Shown here in pieces: positions 38,317-46,251 of a stretch of 64,000 bases of DNA. The notes beneath the pieces are model-generated. The model was not told the DNA's origin, did not search any database, and was given only the letters and a program-made list of their open reading frames with translations. Each line of letters starts with the position of its first letter. Position 1 is the first letter of the stretch. A program made the translations under genes and the position numbers. The stretch is from Opitutia bacterium (GTDB taxonomy: Bacteria > Verrucomicrobiota > Verrucomicrobiia > Opitutales > Opitutaceae), in contig CANGHW010000006.1 in the NCBI GenBank assembly GCA_947453695.1, positions 37,066-101,065 on the forward strand, given 5' to 3'.

Positions 38317-41210
38317 GGGGTCGGGGAAACCTCAAAGTGGTAGGTGCCAGCAGCGACGTCGACGCGCAGGGCGTCCCCAGAGGGTGCGACGGCGCGGACA
38401 CCCGAAGCTGGAGCGGTCGCAAGCGGCGCTCCACTTTCGCGAACGCGCCCAGCGGCGGCGCCTGGCAGAAACACGCTCGCCGTGGTGTTCGCGGGGATGG
38501 TCACGTCGAGCGTGAAGACGCCACCCGCGAGGCGCCATGCGCTCGCGATGCGGCCGTTGATGGAATCGTAGTGCGCCTTGACCCAGTCGATCGGCGTCTG
38601 ATCGGGATTGCTACCGGGTGTTGGCGGGCGCGGCCGGATCACGATGCGGCGGTAGCCGGGGCCGTCGGTGTCGATGCCCGCGAGCACGCGGTAGCCCCAC
38701 TCCATGACGGCGCCGAAGGCATAGTGGCTGAAGCTATTCATCGCGGCGTTTTGGTTGCCATTGGCGCCGTTGAAACCGTGCTCCGCCGTGTAGCTGTCCC
38801 AACGCTCCCAAACCGTGTTGGCGCCGTTGACAACCTCGTAGCCCCAGCTCGGGAACTTGCGACTCTGGAACAGCCGCACCGCCAGATCGTGCTGACCGTG
38901 GGCCGAGAGCGCGGGGAGCAGGGCCTTCGTGCCGAGAAATCCGGTGGCCATGCGGTGGTCATTTTTCGCGATGCGCGCTGCGAGTGTGGCGCTAGCCGCG
39001 GCGACATCTTTTTCCGCGATCAGGCCAACCGAAAGCGCGAGCACGTAGGCGGACTGGGTTTCGATCGTCAGCGTGCCGTCGGGCCTCCTGTAGGTCTTGG
39101 TAAACGCAGTCTGGGACTTCGCCCGACGCGCGCGGTAGTTGGCCGCCTCGATCGGCCGCCCGACCGCCTCAGCCATCTCTGCCATCAGGGTACAATCCAG
39201 GACGTGGTAGCAGGTGTCGATAAATTCCACGGGGGTGTTCTCGTTGACGTTGAGCCAATCGCCCCAGGGGTTGCCCAAACTCGTGCCAAGGCCCTCGGGC
39301 GTCGTGGTGCTGCCGTAGCGCCAGTCCATGAAACGCGTCATCGAGGCCCACTGGCGCTCAAGGAGGCGGACGTCGCCGTAGGTTTTCCAAATCGTCCACG
39401 GGCAGATGATGCCCGCATCAGTCCAGCCGGTGCCGAAAGTTTTTCCGCCGCCACCATGTGCCATCGGATAGGGCGCGTAGTCCGGGTAGGCGCCGAAACT
39501 GCGCTGCGCTTCGACGACATCGTCGCTCCACTTGGTGAAGAACGCGGCGACGTCGGCGTTGAAAGTCGCCGTCCGCACATACGCCTGCGCGTCGCCCATC
39601 CAGCCGAGACGTTCGTCGCGCTGCGGGCAGTCGGTGGGGACTTCCACGAAGTTGGCGCGCTGGGTCCATTGGGCGTTCTGCCCAAACTGCGTGAGCACGG
39701 GATCGCTGCATTCGAAACTGCCGGCGAGCGGCGTGTCGTTGTGCAACACGAGGCCGGTGATTGCCGTGAGCTCGGGTTTCGTCGCGATTCCGGTGAGCTC
39801 GACGTATTGGAAGCCGTGGTAGGTGAAGCGCGGCGACCACGTCTCGCCCGCGGCATCACCCTTTAGAGTATAGAAATCCGTCGCGCGCGCCTTGCGGAGA
39901 TTTTCCGTCATGAGCGTCCCGTCGCGATTGATCATCTCGCCGTAGCGGAGGCGGACCTGGGTGCCGGCGGCACCTTTCACCGAAAGGCGCACGAGACCGG
40001 CGAAGTTCTGGCCGAGATCGAACACGTAGACGCCCGGTTTCGGCTCGGTGAGTTTCTTGGCCGGCAATTCCTGCGTGACGCGAATCGGCGGTGCCGCGTA
40101 GGCTTGGAGCTTGGGCGGTCGCACAAAACCGAGGTCCATATCGCGCTGACCGGCGGCGTCGGAGTAGACCGCCTTTATCCGAGGATTGGTCGCGGCAGGC
40201 ACGGCAGCCGCCCAAGCCGCAGCGTCGTAGCCGGGCGCAGACCAGTTACCCAATTCCGCGCGGGCATCGTAGGCCTCGCCCATGATGAGGTCGGCCTCGC
40301 GAATCGGGCCACGATCAGTCACGCGCCACGTGTCGTCCGTGACGAGGGTCTCGCGCGTGCCGTCGGCGTAGTCGATTTCGAGTTGGGCGGAGAAGGCCGG
40401 CGTCTTGCCGTAGAAGTAGCGGCCGGCCTTGTTGGGGCCGTAGCCGACGAGCAGCGCGTAACCGACGTAGCCGGCATACCAACCATCGGCGACGATGGCT
40501 CCAAGGGCGTTGGGACCGCCGGCGCGGATGAGCGCGGTGACGTCGTGACTGCGGTAATAGGCGCGTTGGAGGTAGTCGGACCAGCCCGGCTGGAAATACG
40601 CGTCGCCGACGCGCTGGCCGTTGCAAAACAGATCGTAGAGGCCGAGGGCGGAGGCATAGACGACGGCCCGGCGCACGGGCTTGGCGGCGACGAAGTCCTT
40701 GCGGTAATGCCGCGGGGCCGGGAGGTGAAGCGTCTTCCGGTCGGTGTGGAGCGCTGAATCGTCGCGATAGGAAATCCACTCGGCCCGCCAATCGGCCGGT
40801 TGCAGCAGGCCCATCGACCAGCGGGCGGGCGCGCTCCACGCGGACGCGGTCCCAGTCTCATCCCAACTCCGCACCTGCCAGAAACACTCCGCGCGCGACG
40901 CGAGCGCGCGGCCCGCGTAGGCGATCTGGTTCGTCTCCACGCCGGCCACGCGGCCGCTGTCCCAAAGATCCGCTTCGCCCGCGGCGAGGCGGACAGCCGA
41001 GGAGGCGACGCGGATTTGCCAGGCTGTCTGGGCGGCACCGCGACGCGCGGATTCCAACTGCCACGAGAGCCGCGGCGTGGGTGAATCAACGCTCTCGGGC
41101 GCGACGAGGTATTCGGTGCGCAGCGCGACAGGCACCGGGGCCTGAGCCGCGGCGCGACCAGACCACGAGCCAAGTAAGACAACAAGGAACAGGGTGGTAC
41201 GGAGGTTCAT
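38313..41210 (-). CDS. Secreted alpha-L-rhamnosidase, GH78
   Basis: 965 residues from ATG 41210; upstream frame rejected because [21 protein letters not shown] is a signal peptide. Order: Ig-like N-terminal domain (VDSPTPRLSWQLES, AYQ-type WQIRVASS), jelly-roll carbohydrate-binding region (about 150-330), a second beta domain, then the (alpha/alpha)6 catalytic domain. The GH78 signature DCPQRDERLGWMGDAQAY lies near 525-545, with the general acid/base region, and the C-terminal beta domain ends YHFEVSPTP. Cleaves terminal alpha-L-rhamnose from polysaccharides or glycosides. It overlaps both neighbours by four bases, so is translationally coupled with DUF1080 and sulfatase genes. Confidence 0.94.
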   Translation of the reverse strand: MNLRTTLFLVVLLGSWSGRAAAQAPVPVALRTEYLVAPESVDSPTPRLSWQLESARRGAAQTAWQIRVASSAVRLAAGEADLWDSGRVAGVETNQIAYAGRALASRAECFWQVRSWDETGTASAWSAPARWSMGLLQPADWRAEWISYRDDSALHTDRKTLHLPAPRHYRKDFVAAKPVRRAVVYASALGLYDLFCNGQRVGDAYFQPGWSDYLQRAYYRSHDVTALIRAGGPNALGAIVADGWYAGYVGYALLVGYGPNKAGRYFYGKTPAFSAQLEIDYADGTRETLVTDDTWRVTDRGPIREADLIMGEAYDARAELGNWSAPGYDAAAWAAAVPAATNPRIKAVYSDAAGQRDMDLGFVRPPKLQAYAAPPIRVTQELPAKKLTEPKPGVYVFDLGQNFAGLVRLSVKGAAGTQVRLRYGEMINRDGTLMTENLRKARATDFYTLKGDAAGETWSPRFTYHGFQYVELTGIATKPELTAITGLVLHNDTPLAGSFECSDPVLTQFGQNAQWTQRANFVEVPTDCPQRDERLGWMGDAQAYVRTATFNADVAAFFTKWSDDVVEAQRSFGAYPDYAPYPMAHGGGGKTFGTGWTDAGIICPWTIWKTYGDVRLLERQWASMTRFMDWRYGSTTTPEGLGTSLGNPWGDWLNVNENTPVEFIDTCYHVLDCTLMAEMAEAVGRPIEAANYRARRAKSQTAFTKTYRRPDGTLTIETQSAYVLALSVGLIAEKDVAAASATLAARIAKNDHRMATGFLGTKALLPALSAHGQHDLAVRLFQSRKFPSWGYEVVNGANTVWERWDSYTAEHGFNGANGNQNAAMNSFSHYAFGAVMEWGYRVLAGIDTDGPGYRRIVIRPRPPTPGSNPDQTPIDWVKAHYDSINGRIASAWRLAGGVFTLDVTIPANTTASVFLPGAAAGRVRESGAPLATAPASGVRAVAPSGDALRVDVAAGTYHFEVSPTP

Positions 41211-41980
41211 TTGGCAACGGGGGCGGCTACGGCCGGCAGGGTTTTGAGGAGGAAATTGCGATACTCGATCTTCATGGGCGGGCCCACGTGCACCTGGACG
41301 CCGATGAGGCCGGCGGCGGTGCGGGCCGCGATATCCTCGTCGATCACGACGCTCATCACGTGACCGTTGACGATGTGGGTGAGAACGTTGCCGCGGATGA
41401 TCAGGTGAATCTGGTTCCAGTCGTTGGCGCGCACGAACGTCGCGAGGGCGTCCTTCTCGCCGAGGCTGCCGATGATGGCGCGCTTGGACCCTTCGCTCGC
41501 GCGGACGATCTGGCCCCGGACGGTGAGAAATGTGCGTCCGCGCTCCTCGTAGTTTTGTCCCGTGTAGCGGTTGGGTCCGTCGATGTCGCACTGGTAGCCC
41601 TTTAACGCAAAGGCCGGCGTTGGGATTTCGACACTGCGGTAGTTGATACCACTGTTTCCCTTGTCCGACACGCGATACTCGACCTTGAGCTCAAAATCCG
41701 CCGGCGCGCCGCCGCGCCAGATCGCAAACGAGTTCGCCTTCAGCAGCGTCGCCGGCGTGACTTCGCCGACGAGGGTGCCGTTTTCCACCCGCCAGTATTT
41801 GGGATCGGCGTCCCAATCCTTGAGCGACTGGCCGTCGAAGATCGGCACAAAGCCCGCGAGGTCGGCGCCGGCTGGCTCGGGGTAAGTTTGCTGGGCCGCG
41901 GATGCGACCAACGTGAGACCGAGCATCGCGGTGGCGAACGCAGCCAGATGCCGGAAGGGAAACGTGGGGCGGAGTTTCAT
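41207..41980 (-). CDS. DUF1080 (3-keto-disaccharide hydrolase-like) secreted protein
   Basis: 257 residues. Signal peptide residues 1-28 ([20 protein letters not shown]). The body is one concanavalin-like beta sandwich: [91 protein letters not shown]. The family name comes from 3-keto-disaccharide hydrolase activity reported for some members; other members may simply bind glycans. It overlaps the next gene by four bases and lies six bases from the GH78-like gene upstream. Probably acts in the periplasm in rhamnoside breakdown. Confidence 0.93.
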   Translation of the reverse strand: MKLRPTFPFRHLAAFATAMLGLTLVASAAQQTYPEPAGADLAGFVPIFDGQSLKDWDADPKYWRVENGTLVGEVTPATLLKANSFAIWRGGAPADFELKVEYRVSDKGNSGINYRSVEIPTPAFALKGYQCDIDGPNRYTGQNYEERGRTFLTVRGQIVRASEGSKRAIIGSLGEKDALATFVRANDWNQIHLIIRGNVLTHIVNGHVMSVVIDEDIAARTAAGLIGVQVHVGPPMKIEYRNFLLKTLPAVAAPVAK

Positions 41981-41986
41981 GGGGAA

Positions 41987-43762
41987 TTATTTCTGCACCA
42001 CGATGATGCCGGCAGGGGCCTGAATCTGGGATTTGACCGAGCCGTCGGCCTGGCGCTCGTGGCGGACCTTGATTGCGCCGAGCGGCGTCGGATAGGTGCC
42101 CTCGGCCCACCGCAGGCGGCCGAGTTGCGGGACGATACGCACGCGTTTGCAGCCCGGCTCGAGGGGCGTCACGCCGAGGACGTTTTCGCTCAGCCACGCC
42201 GTCGGTCCACTGGCCCAGCCGTGGCAAAGACTGTGACGAAAACCGAGATAGCAGTAGGCGCCGTAGCCGCCGTGGACATCTTTCTTCCCCGCCGGCACAA
42301 GTTCGTCGATACGCGCCGCATTGGGCAACCAGTCGAGGTCAAAGTCCTCCCAGAACGTCGTCGCCCCGAGATCGAGCATCGCGCCCCAGTAAGTGGAGAT
42401 GAAGTCCAGCGCCGTGTTGGTTTCACCGGCCTTCGCGAGCGCCTGCAGCACGTAGAAGCCGTAGAAGGTCGAAACGTTTTTCGCCCCGCCCACCTGCAAC
42501 ACCTCGGTCGCCGTCGTCTTGGCGTCCCGCATGCCGGCGAGCACGAGGAGCGCGGCGCCGGACTTCGAGGCGTTGATGTCTGGCACAACGTGGCGTCCGC
42601 GCGTCGCTGCAGCAGTGCAGAGCGAGGCCGTCGGAGCGTCGTCGAGCGCAGTCAGGAGGCGCGCTCCGGACTCGAGCGTCATCACGAGCAGGCCCTGCAA
42701 ACCGGCGGTGACACCCTGCTTGTTTGGCGAACTCGGCCAGTCGAGGAACCGCATGCCGTCGATCCGCTCACGGCCATCGGGGCCGATCAACGCAGCGAGT
42801 TTGGTGAGCAGGGCCTGAAGATAGGGCTTCTGCGCGGCGAGGTAGGCGCGATCACCGTGATGCATCCACCACTGCTCGTGAATAAGCACCCACCACATGG
42901 AATAAGAACTGATGCCGTTCATCCACTCAGTAACGGGCGTGAGGTCGCGCGTGAGGTCGAGGCTGCGCGGGACAACGTCGTTGAAACCGAATACCGCGTT
43001 GATCGTAGCGACCTCGGGATGCATGTCGCCGATCCACACGAGGCGGTCGCGCTTCACGCCGTCCCAGAGGTAATCCTGCATATTGAGGTGCACGGTGTAG
43101 GCACCGACCTGCCAAATACGGTTGATGCGCTCGTCGTCGCACCGAAACGACCCCACCTGCGGCACGTCGCGAATCGAGAGGACGGCGCGCACCTCGCTCA
43201 AGTGCACGGGAAATTTCGGATCGATGTTGTCGATGCGCACGAATCGAAACCCGCTTGGCCCCACCGTAGTCTTGCCCAGCCACGGCAGCCGCACGATCTG
43301 GTCACGCAACGCATGGTCGTTCTGTGCGTTGGTCTCGCCGCCGAGATCAGCCATCGCCTCGGCGACCGATTCGCCGAACCGGATGCGAACGAGCGGCGGC
43401 TCTTGGTCTTTGGTCATCGGCGTAAAAATCTCCACGTGCCCCGTCAGCTCCGTGCCGAAGTCGAGCACGAGCGCCCCACCGGACGTGGCTTGCGCAGCCG
43501 GCGCGAGCACGGCGGCGAGCTGGGGATTTTTCAGGACTGCCTGCCCCGGCTTCGGCCCGAGGAGATTCGGCGCGTGCGTCACTCCATGAGCGCTCTGCCA
43601 CACCACCCGCGTCGGCGGCAGGAACCACGTGCTGAGGGGATTGGCCTGCGGCTTGGCCGCCGCACTCGCCGGTAACGCGGGCGCCGAGTAAGCCAGCGGA
43701 GACAACAGTGAACAGACGACTGCGACACCGAAAACACAGCACGCGGGGAATCGTAGGGGCAT
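41987..43762 (-). CDS. Secreted GH78-like alpha-L-rhamnosidase
   Basis: 591 residues. Signal peptide residues 1-26 (FPACCVFGVAVVCSLLSPLAYS). A beta domain at about 70-190 (GGALVLDFGTELTGHVEIF) precedes the six-hairpin catalytic domain, in which NMQDYLWDGVKRDRLVWIGDMHPEV (shown in part) is the typical GH78 subgroup signature near residue 240, followed by FLDWPSSPNKQGV and YCYLGFRHSLCHGWASGPTAWL. It is the first gene of the minus-strand operon, so its promoter lies in the non-coding stretch above 43763. Shorter than the GH78 at 38313, which suggests a different linkage or substrate. Confidence 0.9.
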   Translation of the reverse strand: MPLRFPACCVFGVAVVCSLLSPLAYSAPALPASAAAKPQANPLSTWFLPPTRVVWQSAHGVTHAPNLLGPKPGQAVLKNPQLAAVLAPAAQATSGGALVLDFGTELTGHVEIFTPMTKDQEPPLVRIRFGESVAEAMADLGGETNAQNDHALRDQIVRLPWLGKTTVGPSGFRFVRIDNIDPKFPVHLSEVRAVLSIRDVPQVGSFRCDDERINRIWQVGAYTVHLNMQDYLWDGVKRDRLVWIGDMHPEVATINAVFGFNDVVPRSLDLTRDLTPVTEWMNGISSYSMWWVLIHEQWWMHHGDRAYLAAQKPYLQALLTKLAALIGPDGRERIDGMRFLDWPSSPNKQGVTAGLQGLLVMTLESGARLLTALDDAPTASLCTAAATRGRHVVPDINASKSGAALLVLAGMRDAKTTATEVLQVGGAKNVSTFYGFYVLQALAKAGETNTALDFISTYWGAMLDLGATTFWEDFDLDWLPNAARIDELVPAGKKDVHGGYGAYCYLGFRHSLCHGWASGPTAWLSENVLGVTPLEPGCKRVRIVPQLGRLRWAEGTYPTPLGAIKVRHERQADGSVKSQIQAPAGIIVVQK

Positions 43763-44279
43763 GGGGGAACCTATTGAGGGTGCGACACAGCGGTAGATTA
43801 CGAGCGCAAATTCTGGTCAGGATGCAGCCAAATCGCACCGCCCATCGGCAAACCAGCGCAGAAAGCTCTGTCCTTTCGTCGAGGTGATCGAAAGTCCCGA
43901 AAGGCTGATCAAAATATCCGGCGAGATTCAGAGCTCGTTTCTTCTGCGCACATTATCTTTGGCAACGACGAGGCGACCGGGCGATCAGCGGAGGAAAGCG
44001 ACGACTATACTGGATGACGATCGCACCCCATAGAAGACCCACCTCCGCCGGCGCGACCAGCAAGTCCGTTGGTCGGCGCGGAGCGTGTTGCTGATTAACA
44101 CCTGAACGGGGTATGTTACGCTTAAGTCCCAGTCCCAAAACATGATCACCACCACCGGAACAAGCTTTGGACCAACGCAATTCACGACGGACTTCGAAAC
44201 TGGCAGCTAATAGGGCTGGCGGGATGGGCAAAAAAATAGACCCCAAGCCTGTTAAGGTCTTGAGGTCTAAATTTAAAAT
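43763..44279. other. 517-bp stretch with no supported gene
   Basis: Between the GH78-like gene start and tRNA-Glu. Open frames here on the minus strand (for example 43985-44185) have no recognisable domain, start signal or coding style and I reject them. It must contain the promoter of the rhamnoside operon. The composition is visibly less GC-rich than the operon. Short dyads are present (CGACCA/TGGTCG near 44060-44082), and the tRNA terminator is at its right end. Confidence 0.6.
44230..44268 (-). terminator. Rho-independent terminator of tRNA-Glu
   Basis: On the minus strand AGACCTCAAG pairs with CTTGGGGTCT (one U-G wobble in 10 pairs) around an 11-base loop, followed by ATTTTTTT. It starts about a dozen bases after the encoded CCA end of the tRNA. 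Confidence 0.9.
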
Positions 44280-44282
44280 TGG

Positions 44283-44356
44283 CGTCCCCACGGGGATTCG
44301 AACCCCGGTTCTTACCGTGAAAGGGTAGTGTCCTAACCGGGCTAGACGATGGGGAC
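44283..44356 (-). tRNA. tRNA-Glu (anticodon TTC)
   Basis: 74 bases on the minus strand, with CCA encoded at 44282-44280. Acceptor GTCCCCA pairs with TGGGGAC, discriminator G. The anticodon loop is CTTTCAC, giving TTC (Glu). The T arm is CCGGGGTTCGAATCCCCG, which pairs correctly apart from its outer end. The D arm carries GTCTAG and GG. The outermost anticodon-stem pair appears to be C-A. Sequence closely follows bacterial tRNA-Glu. A canonical terminator lies just downstream. Confidence 0.96.
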
Positions 44357-44484
44357 TAACCGCGGAGTCGGAGAAGCTACGGTGTGACCTACCTCGCGCA
44401 AGGTAAATTTTGGACGTTATTTCCCGCGCGTCATGACCGAAAAAACCCTTCGCCGGCCAACTACTTTGCCGACAAACCGCAGGG

Positions 44485-45399
44485 ATGACCTTTGCCGAAG
44501 TTTCCGCTGCATTGCCCGCCACTGCCGTAACCGCCATCGACGGGCTGACATTTCCCCGCGTCGCATCCGGAAAAGTTCGTGAAATCTTCGACCTCGGAGA
44601 CGCCTTACTCTTAGTTGCCACCGACAGGCTGTCGGCATTTGACGTGGTGCTGCCGGATGGAATCCCCGGCAAAGGTGCGATTCTCACTCAGATGAGTCAT
44701 TGGTGGTTCGCACAAACCAACCATTTGATTCAAAATCATCTGCTGCCCGACCAAGCGGGAGAATTCGCACGCCGGGGCATCGTCAGTCGCGACCTCCAAC
44801 TCCGCAGCATGATCGTGAGGAAACTGAAACCACTCACGATCGAGTGCGTAGCCCGCGGCTATCTGATTGGGAGCGGATGGAGCAGCTACCAGAAGACCAG
44901 AGAGATCTGCGGCAATCGTCTCCCTCCCAACCTGCGTCAAGCTGATCGCCTACCCGAGCCCCTCTTCACGCCCACCACCAAGGCCCCCAAGGGCCAACAC
45001 GACGAACCCATCAACGACACCCAAGCCGCAGCGTTGGTTGGCCCGGCACTTTATGAGCGCGTGAAGGCTACGAGCCTTGCCCTTTATCGTTTTGGCCATG
45101 AACGCGCTCGCGCGGCCGGGATGATTCTCGCAGACACCAAGTTTGAGTTCGGCACCGATTCCGCCGGAAACCTCTACCTCATCGACGAGGTGCTCACCCC
45201 CGACTCTTCGCGCTATTGGCCAGCCGTTGAATACCGCCCGGACTGTTCGCCGCCCAGCTATGATAAGCAGTTTGTGCGCGACCACCTAATCGCGATCAAA
45301 TGGAACCAAGTTCCACCGGGACCGCGACTGCCGGCTGATGTGATCGCCCGCACGCGCGACAAATACTTAGCAGCCCTAAAGAATCTCCTCGGCGATTAA
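44485..45399 (+). CDS. purC: SAICAR synthase (phosphoribosylaminoimidazole-succinocarboxamide synthase)
   Basis: 304 residues, the usual length of the long PurC form. Catalyses ATP-dependent joining of aspartate to CAIR, step 7/8 of purine synthesis, in the cytoplasm. ASGKVREIFDLGDALLLVATDRLSAFDVV (shown in part) is the N-terminal ATP-grasp lobe; RKLKPLTIECVARGYLIGSGW and GMILADTKFEFG, then LIDEVLTPDSSRYW are the PurC signatures (ATP/Mg and substrate contacts). It is alone, divergent from tRNA-Glu and convergent with the cyanophycinase-like gene. Third-position GC is lower than in the polysaccharide clusters, as expected for an older core gene. Confidence 0.97.
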   Translation: MTFAEVSAALPATAVTAIDGLTFPRVASGKVREIFDLGDALLLVATDRLSAFDVVLPDGIPGKGAILTQMSHWWFAQTNHLIQNHLLPDQAGEFARRGIVSRDLQLRSMIVRKLKPLTIECVARGYLIGSGWSSYQKTREICGNRLPPNLRQADRLPEPLFTPTTKAPKGQHDEPINDTQAAALVGPALYERVKATSLALYRFGHERARAAGMILADTKFEFGTDSAGNLYLIDEVLTPDSSRYWPAVEYRPDCSPPSYDKQFVRDHLIAIKWNQVPPGPRLPADVIARTRDKYLAALKNLLGD

Positions 45400-45432
45400 G
45401 TTTGGACCAACCCAACCGGATCGGTCTCGCCG

Positions 45433-46251
45433 TCATGGCAGCACCTTCCGCTCAGCCAAATCGTAGCGACCGCCGGCTCGCAACACCACAGCTGGCTGGG
45501 TGGCATGCGCAAAGAACCGCACTTGTCCGGCCCCGAGCACCTCGCAACGGTCACCCTGCACCTTGATCGCCGTTGCCTCGTCCAACGCGATCCCGAGTAA
45601 CTTGGGGTGTTTTTCCAAGACCGGCAAAATGTCCTCTCCACGGGAGCGGGTGTTCACATGTTGGTCGATAGCAGTATCACGGAGAAAAGCGAAACCGACC
45701 TCGTGGCCCGGGGACATCATGATCTTGTTTCCTTCCGGCGCACCGCGAACGAGGTAACTCGCCTGAATTGAAGCACCCGCCGAGGATCCTCCGATTACAC
45801 CTCCACGATCCAACACCGCGCGCAACTCCAGCAAGGTCCGGGTTCCGAGATAAGCATCGGCCAATCGCCACTGCCGTCCTCCCGTGAACCACACCCCACG
45901 TGCAGTCCGCAACGGCAGGATAAACGCCTCACTATCGGCCATCGCTCGATCACGCGCATGCAGCTGCACCACATGATTCACGCCGAGAGCCCGCAAGGCG
46001 GCCACGGCTTTGTCGGTGTCTTCAACCTTCTCGTTGGCCGATGGGATCACGACCATCGGAGCCTCTTTCCCACCGACTAATGCGATGAACTCCGGCCAAA
46101 GCTTGGACATATCTCCTCCGCCCACGACGAAAAGTTGTCCGTTGGGCGGTCCGACGCGGGCAGGCTGCTCTTCTGCCCCAGCAGGCAAAGCCACCACCAA
46201 AAGCGCCACGCAAGTTAGCCACTGCCATCGAGCTTTGCGAAGACCTCTCAC
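45433..46251 (-). CDS. Secreted cyanophycinase-like peptidase (S51 family)
   Basis: 272 residues. Signal peptide residues 1-26 (LRKARWQWLTCVALLVVALPAGA). The family S51 core is visible: GQLFVVGGGDMS near the start and GGVIGGSSAGAS, with S157 as the likely nucleophile, plus a downstream His region. Cyanophycinases release beta-Asp-Arg dipeptides; the family also contains dipeptidase E. No cyanophycin synthetase is in the window and the protein is exported, so the substrate may be another isoaspartyl peptide. Its ATG overlaps the cinA stop by four bases. Confidence 0.9.
   Translation of the reverse strand: MRGLRKARWQWLTCVALLVVALPAGAEEQPARVGPPNGQLFVVGGGDMSKLWPEFIALVGGKEAPMVVIPSANEKVEDTDKAVAALRALGVNHVVQLHARDRAMADSEAFILPLRTARGVWFTGGRQWRLADAYLGTRTLLELRAVLDRGGVIGGSSAGASIQASYLVRGAPEGNKIMMSPGHEVGFAFLRDTAIDQHVNTRSRGEDILPVLEKHPKLLGIALDEATAIKVQGDRCEVLGAGQVRFFAHATQPAVVLRAGGRYDLAERKVLP

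Noticed and set aside
38337..39866. Plus-strand open frame of about 509 codons over the large rhamnosidase
   Set aside because: Antisense shadow; low-complexity Arg/Ala/Gly composition and no start signal.
41888..43675. Plus-strand open frame of about 595 codons over the GH78-like gene
   Set aside because: Antisense shadow with no recognisable motif; the minus strand has a complete signal peptide and GH78 signature.
43763..44360. tRNA-associated integrated element
   Set aside because: No integrase and no second copy of the tRNA 3' end could be found in the window; kept only as a composition remark.
43953..44687. Minus-strand open frame spanning tRNA-Glu and the start of purC
   Set aside because: It runs through a tRNA gene and antisense to purC, with no family similarity seen.
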